A stretch of DNA of 64,000 bases from Phytohabitans flavus (GCF_011764545.1 NZ_AP022870.1:2836001-2900000), one strand, 5' to 3'; shown: positions 9,864-18,932, numbered from the stretch's first letter. Notes: generated by a model from the letters alone, not told the origin. Numbers and translations are program-made.

Positions 9864-11077
9864 CCGACGTGGAGGAGTTGTTCCGGGAGGCGGTCGCTGA
9901 GCCGCCGCCGAGCCGGCTGGTCGCCGGTGAGATCTACGCGGCCGGGCGACGGCGCCACCGCCGGCGTACCGTCTCCGCCGCCACCGCCGCGGTCGTGGCC
10001 GGCCTGCTGATGGTCGGCGGCGGGCTGCTGCTGCCGGGCGGGTCGAGCCAGGGTCTGCCACCGGCCGACGAGCCGGCGACCGCGACCCCCTCCGAGGACC
10101 CGATCCAGTGGGCGGAGGCCTTCGACGCCGCGCACCTCTACCTGGCGCGGATGGCCTGCCCGGATCGGAAGTGCCCGAAGACCGTGTTCCAGGTGCGCGG
10201 CTCCGACGACGGCGGGCGCACGTGGACCGACCGGGGCGAGCCCATCGACGTCTACGAGCTGTCCGTGGCGGCGGCGGAGACGTTGCTGGCCAGCGTGAAT
10301 ACCGGTAGCGGTGGCACCCGGCTACTCACCGCCAGCACGGACGGCGGCCGCACCTGGCGCCGGCTGCACGAGGCGCTGACGGTCGACGCGGTACCCAGCG
10401 GGAGCGTGCCGGTCTGCTGGGCGCGTTCCGGCGAGCCGTGCACACTGTGGTCGGTCGACCCGGTCGCGGGCCGGATGGCCCCGCTGCGCGACCAGCCGGC
10501 GCTGGTCCCCACCCACGACGAGCTGCTGCCGGTGCGGTGGAGCGGGCGGATCTGGGTCCGTGGCAGCGATCCCGTAACCGGTCGGCCGGCCGTCGCGGCA
10601 AGTGCGGATGCCGGGCGCACGTGGTCGGTACACGTCTTCGCCGACGCGCCGCCCTGCCCTTCCGAGGGTTGCCTTCCTATCTACTTCGCGCTCGGCAGCC
10701 AGACGGCGTACGTGGTCACGGTCGGCGCCTCGGCACGAGCGGTCTACAGGTACACATCGGACGGTCGCTGGGAGCGGGTGTCCGGCGCGGAGCGTGTGCC
10801 CGCCGACCGCCTCGGCGCGGGCGGGCCCTCGTTCGTCGCGGCGGACGGCACGCACGTGCTCTGCGAAACCGTGACCCAACCGAGCGGCCTGGACGGCGAC
10901 CGCTTCTGGGCCGCTCGCGACGGCACGTACAAGCCGGTCGAGCTGCGCGGCCTGCCGGCCACCGTCTACCCGATAAAGCGCACCCAGGACGGCTGGTTGT
11001 ACACGCACAGCTACACCGACCAACGGCTCTACGGCTCCACAGACGGCTGGACCTGGTCCGCCATCGCCGCCGGCTAG
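9860..11077 (+). CDS. Single-pass membrane protein with BNR/sialidase-like repeats, putative sigma partner
   Basis: 405 residues. A short cytoplasmic N-terminus (VEELFREAVAEPPPSRLVAG) precedes an Arg cluster and one membrane helix at ~40-60. The remainder is outside the cell: three Asp-box repeats (SDDGGRTW, STDGGRTW, SADAGRTW) indicate a beta-propeller. The N-terminal cytoplasmic segment fits the position of an anti-sigma region for the overlapping SigE-family gene, with the propeller as sensor. That role is inference from position and topology; no classical zinc anti-sigma motif is visible. Two cysteine pairs outside the membrane may form disulfides. Confidence 0.8.
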   Translation: MTDVEELFREAVAEPPPSRLVAGEIYAAGRRRHRRRTVSAATAAVVAGLLMVGGGLLLPGGSSQGLPPADEPATATPSEDPIQWAEAFDAAHLYLARMACPDRKCPKTVFQVRGSDDGGRTWTDRGEPIDVYELSVAAAETLLASVNTGSGGTRLLTASTDGGRTWRRLHEALTVDAVPSGSVPVCWARSGEPCTLWSVDPVAGRMAPLRDQPALVPTHDELLPVRWSGRIWVRGSDPVTGRPAVAASADAGRTWSVHVFADAPPCPSEGCLPIYFALGSQTAYVVTVGASARAVYRYTSDGRWERVSGAERVPADRLGAGGPSFVAADGTHVLCETVTQPSGLDGDRFWAARDGTYKPVELRGLPATVYPIKRTQDGWLYTHSYTDQRLYGSTDGWTWSAIAAG

Positions 11078-11110
11078 CCCTCCAACGAATTCCACAAAGG
11101 AGAGACGACG

Positions 11111-11691
11111 ATGACGCGTGCCCGCGGAACGGGTGCGGCCCTCGCGCTGGTCCTCGCCCTCACCGCCTGTGATAGCGCGGCCGGGACGCCCGAGGTGGCG
11201 ACCGCGGGCGGAGGGTCAGCATCGGTCGCACCGGCCGGCGACGTGGTGGCCGCCTACGTGGAGAATCAGCGCCAGCTCGCCAAGTGCCTGCGGGAGCGGG
11301 TTTCGAGGTGCCCGACCCGGACCCGAGCGGCCGCCTCGACCTGGGTCCGGCGATGGGCGGCCGCCAGAAGACCGACCCGAAGGTGCTGGCCGCGTGGAAG
11401 GCGTGCGAGGAGTTCAACGTGCCGATGCCGGCCGAGCTCCAGGACCGCCCGGAGCCGTTGACGCCGGAGCAGCTGGCCAACCGGCGCGAGTACGCGAAGT
11501 GCATGCGGGCCAACGGGATGCCGAGCTGGCCCGACCCCCACCCCGACGGATCGTGGCCGGAGGACATGCTGTCCGGCGAGCTGACCCCGCAGGAGCAGGC
11601 CGCCAACCTGGCCGCGCTACAGATCTGCGAGCCGGTGCTGGACGGCCGGCCGCCGACCACCGCCAACCCGAACGAGGTTCCCAAGGGATGA
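11111..11691 (+). CDS. Lipoprotein accompanying an ABC/adaptor export system; one apparent frameshift
   Basis: About 193 residues after repair. The signal peptide ends in the lipobox LTAC (Cys ~20). Repeated short motifs (QLAKCLRE, ANRREYAKCMRANGMP, EEFNVP) resemble those in small lipoproteins encoded next to actinobacterial efflux adaptors. The frame is lost near 11298-11300 (ggg); one extra G joins KCLRE to GFEVPDPDPSG. The stop overlaps the next gene's ATG (GGATGA), as expected for an operon. Its place between sensor and adaptor suggests an extracytoplasmic part of the transporter. Confidence 0.75.
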
Positions 11692-12735
11692 CCGCCCGGG
11701 GATCGCGCTGGGCGCCGGCGCGCTGCTGCTGCTCGCCGTGGCCGGGGCCGCCACGCTCGGCCTCGGCGGGCGCGCGGCCACGGATCCGGCTCCAGAGCGC
11801 AGCGGGCCCGCGGCCACCGGGGTGGTCACCCGGCAGACGCTGGTACGGTCCGTGACGCTCGCCGGCGAACTCGGGTACGGTCCGACCGTCCCGCTCGCCT
11901 CGACCGCACCCGGCACGGTGACGTGGCTGCCCGAGGTGGGTGCCACGGTCCGGCGCGGCGAGGCGGTGCTGCGGGCCGACGAGCTGCCGGTTGTGCTGCT
12001 GTACGGCTTCCTGCCCATGTACCGCCCGCTCGCCGACGGTGTGAAGGGCTCGGACGTGCGGCAGTTCGAGCGCAACCTCGCCGCGCTCGGCTACGAGGGG
12101 TTCACTGTGGACGACGACTTCTCGGCGGCGACGGCCACGGCGGTGAAGCGGTGGCAGAAGGACTTGGCGCTGCCGGAGACCGGCGCCGTCGAGCGGGAGC
12201 GGGTGGCGTACGCGCCGGGCGCGATCCGGGTCGCCGAGCACCTTGTCCGCCCGGGAGCGGCGGCCGCGGCGGAGGTGCTCTCCTTCACCGGTACGACGCG
12301 GGTGGCCACCGTCTCCGCCGGCCCCGGTGAGGCGGCCTGGGCCGCGCGCGGGGTGGCGGTCACGGTGTCGCTGCCGACGGGTGGCTCGGTCGCGGGTGCG
12401 GTGTCGTCGGTGGGCCCGGTGACCGCCGCCGCGGCCGGCTCCGGCGACAGCGCGGCCGCCGTGGAGGTGACCGTCGCGATCGCCGACCAGAAGGCACTCG
12501 GCGCGCTGTCCGGCGCCCCGGTCGACGTGCGGTACGTGGCCGAGCGCGCCGAGGACGTGCTGACCGTGCCGGTGGACGCGCTGCTGGCACTCGCCGAGGG
12601 TGGGTACGGCGTGGAGGTGTCCGGCGACGCCGGTACCCGTGTCGTGGCGGTGAAGGTGGGGCTCTTCGCGGACGGGCGGGTCGAGGTGACCGGCGACGGC
12701 CTGGCGGAGGGCGTGCGCGTGGGGTACCGGAGTGA
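11688..12735 (+). CDS. Periplasmic-adaptor (HlyD/RND-type) protein with peptidoglycan-binding domain; two apparent frameshifts
   Basis: About 349 residues after repair. With one G added to 11698-11701 the N-terminus reads [20 protein letters not shown], a good membrane anchor. A barrel-sandwich/lipoyl-like segment follows ([21 protein letters not shown]). Residues ~125-175 are a PG_binding_1 domain ([20 protein letters not shown]). One G added at 12721-12724 ends the protein as GVRVGVPE with a stop that overlaps the ATPase gene's GTG. As sequenced, the reading frame instead runs in a false frame through the ATPase gene and joins the permease. It should link permease and cell wall in export. 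Confidence 0.82.
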
Positions 12736-13397
12736 GCCTCGTCGTCGAGCTGACCGGCGTCTCCCGCGCGTACCCCGGCGGCGTCACCGCCCTGCGCGAC
12801 GTCGACCTGTCCATCCACCATGGAGAGCTGGCGGCGGTGGTCGGCCCGTCCGGCTCGGGCAAGTCGACGCTGCTGCACCTGGTCGGCACGCTGGACCGCC
12901 CGTCCGCCGGCACGGTACGGGTCGACGGCCACGACGTCTCCGCCCTCTCCGACCGCTCGCTTTCCGCGCTGCGCGCACAGCGGATCGGCTTCGTCTTCCA
13001 GCAGTTCCACCTCGCGGCCGGCGTACCCGTGCTGGACAACGTCGCCGACGGCCTGCTCTACGCCGGCGTACCCCTGCGGCAGCGGCGCCGGCGCGCAACG
13101 GACGCCCTCGCCCGCGTGGGGCTGGCCCACCGCCTCGGCCACCGCCCGCACCAGCTCTCCGGCGGCGAACGGCAACGGGCCGCGATCGCCCGCGCGGTGG
13201 TGGGCGAGCCCGCGCTGCTGCTGGCCGACGAGCCGACCGGCAACCTCGACTCCGCCTCGGGTACGGCGGTGCTGGAGCTGCTCCGCGGCCTGCACGCCGG
13301 CGGCACCACGGTCCTGGTCATCACCCACGACCGGGAGATCGCCGCCGCCCTGCCCCGGCAGATCGTGCTGCACGACGGCCGGGTGATCTCCGCGTGA
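12732..13397 (+). CDS. ABC transporter ATP-binding protein (MacB/LolD type)
   Basis: A complete 221-residue ATPase: Walker [10 protein letters not shown] (~37-45), Q-loop FVFQQF (~90), signature LSGGERQR (~140), Walker [13 protein letters not shown] (~160), and H-loop ITHD (~196). It belongs to the MacB/LolD/FtsE group that drives mechanotransmission rather than classical import. The GTG start overlaps the repaired stop of the adaptor gene, and the TGA overlaps the permease GTG. ATPase, adaptor and permease form one tripartite transporter. Confidence 0.95.
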   Translation: MSLVVELTGVSRAYPGGVTALRDVDLSIHHGELAAVVGPSGSGKSTLLHLVGTLDRPSAGTVRVDGHDVSALSDRSLSALRAQRIGFVFQQFHLAAGVPVLDNVADGLLYAGVPLRQRRRRATDALARVGLAHRLGHRPHQLSGGERQRAAIARAVVGEPALLLADEPTGNLDSASGTAVLELLRGLHAGGTTVLVITHDREIAAALPRQIVLHDGRVISA

Positions 13398-14578
13398 CCG
13401 CGCTTCCTCGCCTGGGTCCGGCGGACGTGATCCGGCTCGGCTCGGCCGGGCTGCGCGCACGGCCGCTACGGGTATTCCTCTCGGCGCTCGGCGTGGCGAT
13501 CGGCATCGCCGCGATGCTCGCGGTCGTCGGCATCTCCACGTCCAGCCGCGCCGAGCTCGACCGCACCCTCGACCGCCTCGGCACCAACCTGCTCACCGTC
13601 ACGCCCGGCGAGACCCGCGGCGGGCAGCCGGCTACCTTGCCGGTCGAATCGGTAGCGATGGTCGGCCGGATCGGCCCGGTCGAGTCGGTCAGCGCTACCG
13701 GCGCGGTAGCGAAGGCGGTGTACCGCAACGACCACGTCCCCAGTGGACAGACCGGCAGCATCGCCGTCCTCGCGGCCGGGCCGGACCTGCTCGCCACCGT
13801 CCGCGCCACGACCCGGCACGGCACCTGGCTGACCTCGGCGACGGCGGCGTACCCCACGGTCGTCCTGGGTGCGACCGCCGCCCGCCGCCTCGACGTGCCC
13901 GGCGTGGGTACGCGGGTGTGGCTGGGCGGCGAGTGGTTCGCGGTGGTGGGCATCCTCGCGCCGGTGCCGCTCGCGCCGGAGCTGGACAGCGCCGCGCTCG
14001 TGGGGTGGGAGTCCGCGCGCCGGTACCTGGCCTTCGACGGGCACCCCACCCGCCTGTACGTCCGCACGACTCCCACCCAGGTCACCGCGGTACAGGCAGT
14101 GCTCGGCCGCACCGCCAACCCCGAGTCGCCCGACGAGGTCGCCGTCTCCCGCCCGTCCGACGCGCTCGCCGCCCGCCAGGCCACCGACCGCGCGCTGAAC
14201 GGCCTGCTGCTCGGCTTGGGCGCGGTGGCCCTTGTCGTCGGCGGCATCGGCATCGCCAACACGATGGTCATCTCGGTGCTCGAACGCCGCGCCGAGGTCG
14301 GCCTCCGCCGCGCGCTGGGCGCCACCCGCCGCCAGATCCGCACCCAGTTCCTGGCCGAGTCGCTGCTGCTGTCCGCCCTAGGCTGGGCCGGCGGTGTGCT
14401 GCTGGGCGTCGCCGCGACCGCCGTCTACGCCCACACCCAGCACTGGCCCGTCGTGGTGCCGGCGTGGGCCACCGCCGGCAGCCTGGCCGCGACGCTGGTC
14501 ATCGGCGCGGTAGCGGGGCTGCTGCCGGCGATCCGCGCCAGCCGCCTCTCCCCCACCGAGGCCCTCGCCACCCCCTGA
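13394..14578 (+). CDS. MacB-like ABC transporter permease
   Basis: 394 residues with the MacB topology. There is one N-terminal membrane helix ([20 protein letters not shown], ~32-50), a large extracytoplasmic MacB_PCD domain (~55-260), and three C-terminal helices ([53 protein letters not shown]). The coupling segment [19 protein letters not shown] and the C-terminal [13 protein letters not shown] are diagnostic. GTG start inside the ATPase stop codon. The substrate could be a peptide, lipid or antibiotic; sequence does not decide. Confidence 0.93.
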   Translation: MTALPRLGPADVIRLGSAGLRARPLRVFLSALGVAIGIAAMLAVVGISTSSRAELDRTLDRLGTNLLTVTPGETRGGQPATLPVESVAMVGRIGPVESVSATGAVAKAVYRNDHVPSGQTGSIAVLAAGPDLLATVRATTRHGTWLTSATAAYPTVVLGATAARRLDVPGVGTRVWLGGEWFAVVGILAPVPLAPELDSAALVGWESARRYLAFDGHPTRLYVRTTPTQVTAVQAVLGRTANPESPDEVAVSRPSDALAARQATDRALNGLLLGLGAVALVVGGIGIANTMVISVLERRAEVGLRRALGATRRQIRTQFLAESLLLSALGWAGGVLLGVAATAVYAHTQHWPVVVPAWATAGSLAATLVIGAVAGLLPAIRASRLSPTEALATP

Positions 14579-14579
14579 T

Positions 14580-14718
14580 CACGCTCGAGCACGTCATTCT
14601 CGACCGCGACTCCGTCGAGGTCCCCGATATCGTCGCAATAAACGAATAGCCAACTGTTGCCAGTCAATGCGGGCAGGTCCCAAGCCGCCGGGTCGTCTAT
14701 CCTGCCCGAATAAACCAT
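14580..14718 (-). pseudogene. Possible fragment of an unidentified protein
   Basis: Reading leftwards from an ATG at 14718 gives a protein-like stretch, PAAWDLPALTGNSWLFVYCD, then [19 protein letters not shown]. After that the frame enters the antisense of the permease gene. Its composition differs from shadow frames in this GC-rich DNA. It may be the N-terminal or middle part of a truncated gene. I do not recognise the family. Confidence 0.25.
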
Positions 14719-14859
14719 CGTCTACCCGGAGCTGTTACGGATCTGGATCAACCGACACCGATCCGCTGTGCCAGCGCGATCGCGGAGCGTTCTTCGAAAT
14801 CGATCAGGACGACGCGCTACTCGCGCGCGTTGACAGGTCAAATGGGAGAGGACGTCGGA

Positions 14860-15519
14860 GTGGTACGCCGTCGGCGACGACGCAGAAAAGGCAACCAGAG
14901 CGCCCTGTTGCTGGTCGGCGTCGGGTTCCTCGCCGCCGCTGTCGCGCTGAGCTGGGGCCGTGACTTCGCCGCCACCCACGCCACCGCGATCGTCGTGGTC
15001 GCGGTCGCCGCCCTGCTCCTGGCTGCCGCGGCGGCTGTCCTCAGTGTCGTGGCCCGGCGCCGGCAAGCGGCCCGCCAGGCACAACGCGACCGAAACATCG
15101 CGGTCACCGACGCGATGACGGGTCCGCAGTTCGAGCAGTACGTGGCTCGGTTGCTGCGCCGCGACGGGCTACGAAGGGTGCACGTGAGCGGTGGCCCAGG
15201 CGACCTCGGCGCCGACATCACCGCCTACACAGCCGATGGCCGCAGAGTTGTGGTCCAGTGCAAGCGGTACGCCGGGTCGGTCGGCGACCCGCATGTGCAG
15301 AAGTTCAACGGCACCGCCTGGCACATCCACAAGGCCGATGTCGCGTTGCTGGTGACCACGGGTCGCCTGACCGTCAAGGCGAAGCAGCTCGCCCAGCGGT
15401 GCCGGATCGTCCTTGTCGACCGAGCCGCGCTGGCCACCTGGGCGACCGACGGCCTGCCGCCCGCCGTCCTGTCCACATCGACCAAGCCGCCGCGCTCAGC
15501 CGCTGCCCGGAGCGGCTGA
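14860..15519 (+). CDS. Membrane-anchored Mrr-like restriction endonuclease
   Basis: 219 residues from a GTG with gggagag nine bases upstream (ATG 14842 is an alternative). A basic N-terminus precedes two hydrophobic segments at ~15-60, then an Arg/Gln-rich stretch. The C-terminal half is an Mrr_cat PD-(D/E)xK fold: FEQYVARLLRRDG, GGPGDLGADI with the catalytic Asp, and VVVQCKRYAG with the QxK pair, followed by an IHKADVALLVTTGRLT block. Mrr-type enzymes cut modified DNA. Anchoring to the membrane through two helices is seen in a subset of actinobacterial Mrr-like proteins. No partner gene lies beside it. Confidence 0.85.
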   Translation: MVRRRRRRRKGNQSALLLVGVGFLAAAVALSWGRDFAATHATAIVVVAVAALLLAAAAAVLSVVARRRQAARQAQRDRNIAVTDAMTGPQFEQYVARLLRRDGLRRVHVSGGPGDLGADITAYTADGRRVVVQCKRYAGSVGDPHVQKFNGTAWHIHKADVALLVTTGRLTVKAKQLAQRCRIVLVDRAALATWATDGLPPAVLSTSTKPPRSAAARSG

Positions 15520-15603
15520 GCGCCACTCCGACCCAGTCCTCCCTCTCGCCGCGGAGAGAGTTCTGATGATCTCCGCAGCGGCGGGTGCGACGAGTACCAG
15601 GCA

Positions 15604-15655
15604 TTGACGTCCTTGAATTGAATCGTTACGATCCGGTCCGGAAAGCGCTTTCCGG
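15604..15655 (+). promoter_or_regulatory. Strong promoter overlapped by two LacI-type operators
   Basis: The -35 TTGACG (15604-15609) and -10 TACGAT (15627-15632) are separated by exactly 17 bases. The -10 sits inside a near-palindrome aatcgttacgatc (15621-15633). A perfect 18-bp palindrome, ccggaaagcgctttccgg, follows at 15638-15655 around the expected transcription start. Its GAAAGCGCTTTC core has the central CG and symmetry of LacI/GalR-family operators. It lies 53 bases before the start codon of the secreted lectin/beta-helix gene. The cognate repressor is not adjacent. Confidence 0.72.
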
Positions 15656-15707
15656 GCGCTCCCCACGCCCGGCGGGCGCCGCGCCGACGACAACCCAGGA
15701 GGACATC

Positions 15708-17306
15708 GTGAGAAAACGGCACTGGCGGCTGGCGGTGGCCGGCCTTGGCGCGGCGATGCTCGCCGCCGCCGGAAGCGTGGTGGTGACGCGGGCGGCGGAC
15801 GCGGCCACAGTGGACACCAACGCGACGTACGTCTTCGTCAACCGCAACAGCGGCAAGGCGATGGACCTGTACAACTGGTCCACTGCGGACGGTGCGCCGG
15901 TCAACCAGTTCACCCGCAACGACCTCGCCGTACAGCAGTGGCGCTTCGTCGACGTGGGCAGCGGCTACTACCAGGTGCGCTCGGTACACAGTGGCAAGGT
16001 GCTCGAGGTGCCGAACGCGAACGACGGCGTACAGCTCACGCAGATGCCCAGTGTTAGCGGTAACACCCGCCAGCACTTCCGGCTCGCCGACTCGGCCGGC
16101 GGGTACGTGCGCTTCGTCAACCGGCACAGCGGCAAGGCCCTCGACGTCTGGAGCTGGTCCACGGCGGACGGTGCGATGATCTCGCAGTACCAGGACCTCG
16201 ACGGCGCCAACCAGCAGTGGCAGCTTGTCACCCTCGGCACCGGCGGCGGCGGTACCGGGTGCGGCAGCGGCTCGTTCAACGCCGAGGCGGTGCTGAGCGG
16301 CAGCACCTGGACCGCCCGCAACGGCAGCAGCACCGTCTACACCGGTACCGACATGCGGGCGGCCGTGCAGGCGGCGGTCAACAGCCTCACCGCCGGCCGT
16401 ACCTCGAAGCAGCGCGTCGTCGTCCGCGGCTCCGGCTCGGTCAGCGCCGGCTCGCGCATCTCGCTGCCCAGCTACACGACGATCGACGTGTGCGGCACCA
16501 TCAACGTGACCGGCTCCGGCTCGGGCGACCAGGCGCCGATCTACTCGCGCGGCACCACCCAGGTCGAGGTGCAGCACCTCAACGTCACCGGCAGCCCGCT
16601 CTACGGAATCTTCATGCGCAACGTCACCAACGTGATCCTCGGCCAGATCGACATGCGGCTCTCCAGCGGCCTCGGCGTACGCATCGACAACCGCGGCGAC
16701 ACGTCACAGTGGACGCGCAACGTGCGGATCGACAACGTGTTCGTCTCCGGGGCCAGCTCGCACGCCGTCGAGACGTACGGCGTGGACGGCATCACGATCG
16801 GCACCGTCACCGCCCGCAACGTCGGCGAGTCCGGCCTACTGCTCAACGAGACCATCAACGCCACGGTGACCACTGTGGACGCCGAGAACGCGGGCGCCGG
16901 CACCGGGTACGCCGCGTTCCGGATGGCCAACCGCAACGGCCGGATCGGCTCCAGCTACGGCACCAACATCCGGGTCGGCACGGTGCGGGCGCGCGGCGGC
17001 GGCCGGGGCATCTTCTGCGTCTCGGAGAGCGGCGGCGCTGCGATCGACCGGGTGGACATCGCCAACACCGGCAACAACGCCATCCTCGTCGAGAACTGCT
17101 ACAACGTGAACATCGCCACGAACGGCGGGACGATCAGCGGCGGCGGCGAGGTGCGGCTGGCCGAGCGCACCGAGTTTGCCGGCAACCGTGACATCACGCT
17201 GCGCAACTTCACGCTTGTCAACAGCCGCATCGTGGAGAACCCCTGTGCCGACAACTTCACTGTCACCAACGTGACGCTCAGCAACTCCACAGTGGTCCGC
17301 TGCTGA
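15708..17306 (+). CDS. Secreted ricin-B lectin plus right-handed beta-helix protein
   Basis: 532 residues starting at GTG 15708 behind a perfect aggagga. The signal peptide ends near ADAA (~33). Residues ~38-180 form a ricin-type beta-trefoil carbohydrate-binding domain with three repeats: NRNSGKAMDLYNWSTADGAP, VHSGKVLEV and NRHSGKALDVWSWSTADGA, each followed by a QQW or QHF element. After a Gly-rich linker, residues ~200-530 are a parallel beta-helix with repeated short strands (NVTNVILGQIDMR, NVRIDNVFVSG, DGITIGTVTARN). The architecture suggests a polysaccharide lyase or glycoside hydrolase acting on plant or fungal polymer. No standard catalytic motif is identifiable by eye. Confidence 0.85.
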   Translation: MRKRHWRLAVAGLGAAMLAAAGSVVVTRAADAATVDTNATYVFVNRNSGKAMDLYNWSTADGAPVNQFTRNDLAVQQWRFVDVGSGYYQVRSVHSGKVLEVPNANDGVQLTQMPSVSGNTRQHFRLADSAGGYVRFVNRHSGKALDVWSWSTADGAMISQYQDLDGANQQWQLVTLGTGGGGTGCGSGSFNAEAVLSGSTWTARNGSSTVYTGTDMRAAVQAAVNSLTAGRTSKQRVVVRGSGSVSAGSRISLPSYTTIDVCGTINVTGSGSGDQAPIYSRGTTQVEVQHLNVTGSPLYGIFMRNVTNVILGQIDMRLSSGLGVRIDNRGDTSQWTRNVRIDNVFVSGASSHAVETYGVDGITIGTVTARNVGESGLLLNETINATVTTVDAENAGAGTGYAAFRMANRNGRIGSSYGTNIRVGTVRARGGGRGIFCVSESGGAAIDRVDIANTGNNAILVENCYNVNIATNGGTISGGGEVRLAERTEFAGNRDITLRNFTLVNSRIVENPCADNFTVTNVTLSNSTVVRC

Positions 17307-17315
17307 CCGCGCGGC

Positions 17316-17349
17316 GCGGGTGGGGGTGCCTCGGGCTCTCCCCACCCGC
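17316..17349 (+). terminator. Hairpin after the lectin gene
   Basis: Perfect 10-bp arms gcgggtgggg (17316-17325) and ccccacccgc (17340-17349) with a 14-base loop, ten bases after the stop codon. There is no U-tract, which is usual for actinomycete terminators. It likely ends the 15708 transcript before the DsbA-like gene. Confidence 0.6.
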
Positions 17350-17421
17350 CACGGGCGATCCGGCCTCACCCCGGCGCTCCGGACGATGGCGGAAACACGC
17401 GCCCGAGGCAGGAGAGTCCAC

Positions 17422-17970
17422 GTGACCACCTCAGTGCTGAGCACGAGCGATCGGCTGGCCGTGCCGGTGAACGACCAGGACCACATCCTGGGCCCGGACA
17501 GCGCGCCGGTGACGCTCGTCGAGTACGGCGACTACCAGTGCCCGTACTGCGCGAGGGCGCACCCGGTCGTCCAGCGGCTCATGCGGGAGCGCGCCGCCCA
17601 GCTGCGGTACGTGTACCGACACTTCCCGATCACCGACGTGCACCCGTACGCGGAGGTGGCGGCCGAGGCGGCGGAGGCGGCCGGCGTCCGCGGGCAGTTC
17701 TGGCGGATACACGACTGGCTTTTCACCGAGCAGGACCAGCTCACCCCACGGACGCTGATCACCGGGCTGGCCGGCCTCGGCCTGGACACGGACGTGGTCG
17801 CCGACGAGATCCGTTCGCACGTGTACCTGGCGAAGGTGCGAGCCGACTTCATCGGCGGAATCCGCAGTGACGTCCACGGCACGCCGACCTTCTTCGTCAA
17901 CGGGATCCGCCACACCGAGGGGTACACGCTGCGCGAGCTGACGGCCGCGGTAGACCAGGCCACCTCGTAA
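17422..17970 (+). CDS. DsbA-family thioredoxin-fold protein
   Basis: 182 residues from a GTG preceded by ggagag. The thioredoxin fold carries the redox motif CPYC (~residues 41-44, in GDYQCPYCARAH), a helical insert (HPYAEVAAEAAEAAG) and the cis-Pro loop HGTPTFFVNG near 155. No signal peptide is seen, so it probably works in the cytoplasm as an oxidoreductase or detoxification protein, like the cytoplasmic DsbA-like (NhaA-linked) proteins of actinomycetes. It is separated from the previous gene by a hairpin. Confidence 0.9.
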   Translation: MTTSVLSTSDRLAVPVNDQDHILGPDSAPVTLVEYGDYQCPYCARAHPVVQRLMRERAAQLRYVYRHFPITDVHPYAEVAAEAAEAAGVRGQFWRIHDWLFTEQDQLTPRTLITGLAGLGLDTDVVADEIRSHVYLAKVRADFIGGIRSDVHGTPTFFVNGIRHTEGYTLRELTAAVDQATS

Positions 17971-18002
17971 CGGCGGGGCCCGCGCCCACGCAAGGCTCCG
18001 GG

Positions 18003-18349
18003 ATGTTGAGGTATCGCCCACCATAGTGATAGGCGACAATATGTCGGTCGCCGTTGCGCCGGATCCGTACGACGCAGCTCGTCACGTGCTCGCACACGAG
18101 GAGGTCGCCAGCGTGGTCGAAGACCATCCCGTTGCCGATGAAGTTGGGACGGGCCAGCAGCTCCACACCATTCGCCTCCGACCAGCGGTACCGGCCGTCG
18201 AAGCGGATGTCGCCGAAGAGAAGCGAGGCGGTCGCCGCGTCCCAGACCGGTCCCTCGGTGAAGGCGAAACCCCCGCCGAGGCGCCGGAATGACGCTCCCC
18301 GGTCCAGAAGGTCGTCAATCTCGCGCGTAGCGGCGGCAACGTTGAGCAT
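18003..18349 (-). pseudogene. SMP-30/gluconolactonase N-terminal fragment
   Basis: An ATG at 18349 with gggagagcgaag upstream begins a good SMP-30/gluconolactonase-like sequence: GGGFAFTEGPVWDAATASLL, then FGDIRFDGRYRWSEANGVEL and NFIGNGMVFDHAGDLLVCEH. It then breaks off after YHYGGRYLN, where a full enzyme would continue with the NDVVV metal-binding strand and about 180 more residues. Only the first third remains, so the gene is dead. The ribosome site and start look intact, suggesting a recent loss. Confidence 0.75.
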
Positions 18350-18434
18350 CTTCGCTCTCCCTTGATCAACAGCGACTTGCCCTGCCGGCATCGGAGGCCG
18401 ACGTGGCCCGCGGCCGCTGGCCGCAAGATCCCGA

Positions 18435-18493
18435 CAAAATCCCTGTTTTTGCTGCCTCGGACGCGGGAGGAGGCAACAACATCGGGGATTTTG
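18435..18493. repeat. Nested inverted repeat between gene fragments
   Basis: Arms caaaatccc (18435-18443) and gggattttg (18485-18493) enclose an inner pair tgcctc (18453-18458) and gaggca (18470-18475). The word ttttgctgcctc is also directly repeated at 18447-18458 and 18489-18500. It lies in an AT-richer patch between the SMP-30 fragment and repeat copy B. Possibly the footprint of a mobile element. Confidence 0.4.
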
Positions 18494-18615
18494 CTGCCTC
18501 CCACCTCGGCGGCGAGGCCGCACGGCCGCCGGAGGGCGGCATGCGGCCAGGTGCCCGTCGGCCATCGGGGCCAGCGGTGGCATCTCCTCGACACACTGGT
18601 CGGTCGCGAACGCAG

Positions 18616-18737
18616 GGCTTGGTCCGCGGGCCTGGCAGCGGAGGGCGGGGGTTTCGGCGAGCGCCAGCGAGCCGCCGACCGGAGCGGTGCCCGCGGGAGC
18701 ATACGGTCCGCAGCTGACGCGGACGGGGGAAGACGGG
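18616..18737 (+). repeat. Dispersed repeat R1, copy B
   Basis: The second copy of the repeat described at 154-300. It shares gcttggtccgcggg, the core gagcgccagcgagccgcc, gtgcccgcgggagcatacgg and tgacgcggac. It abuts the lipoyl-domain gene fragment that begins at 18737 and follows the SMP-30 fragment, so truncated genes lie on both sides. Confidence 0.8.
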
Positions 18738-18817
18738 TGGGAGAACGCCAGAGCACGCGACAGTTCCGCCTGCCCGACCTCGGCGAAGGGCTGACCGAGG
18801 CCGAGGTCCTGCGGTGA
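18737..18817 (+). pseudogene. N-terminal fragment of a 2-oxoacid dehydrogenase E2 (lipoyl) gene
   Basis: A GTG start opens a frame of 26 codons, VGERQSTRQF then RLPDLGEGLTEAEVLR, ending in a stop. FxLPDLGEGLTEAE is the very start of the lipoyl domain of branched-chain or pyruvate dehydrogenase E2. The lipoyl-lysine segment and everything after it are absent. This is the 5' end of a gene whose body has been deleted; it immediately follows repeat copy B. Confidence 0.75.
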
Positions 18818-18932
18818 TCAGGGCGACCCACGCCGAGCCGCCGCCGAACCGCGGCCGCTTCCGCCAAGCAGAGCAAATGCCCGTGGAACGCGGCCATCGG
18901 CGCGCCGAGGCCGAGCCTTCCCGCCCGCACGG

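Noticed and set aside
11738..14578. A 946-codon open frame that seems to fuse the adaptor to the ABC permease
   Set aside because: Between ~12725 and 13394 it runs through the ATPase gene in the wrong frame and has no protein-like sequence. One extra G at 12721-12724 gives a proper adaptor end overlapping the ATPase start.
18366..18596. A minus-strand coding frame upstream of the SMP-30 fragment
   Set aside because: Composition is shadow-like; the good ribosome site and family match begin at 18349.
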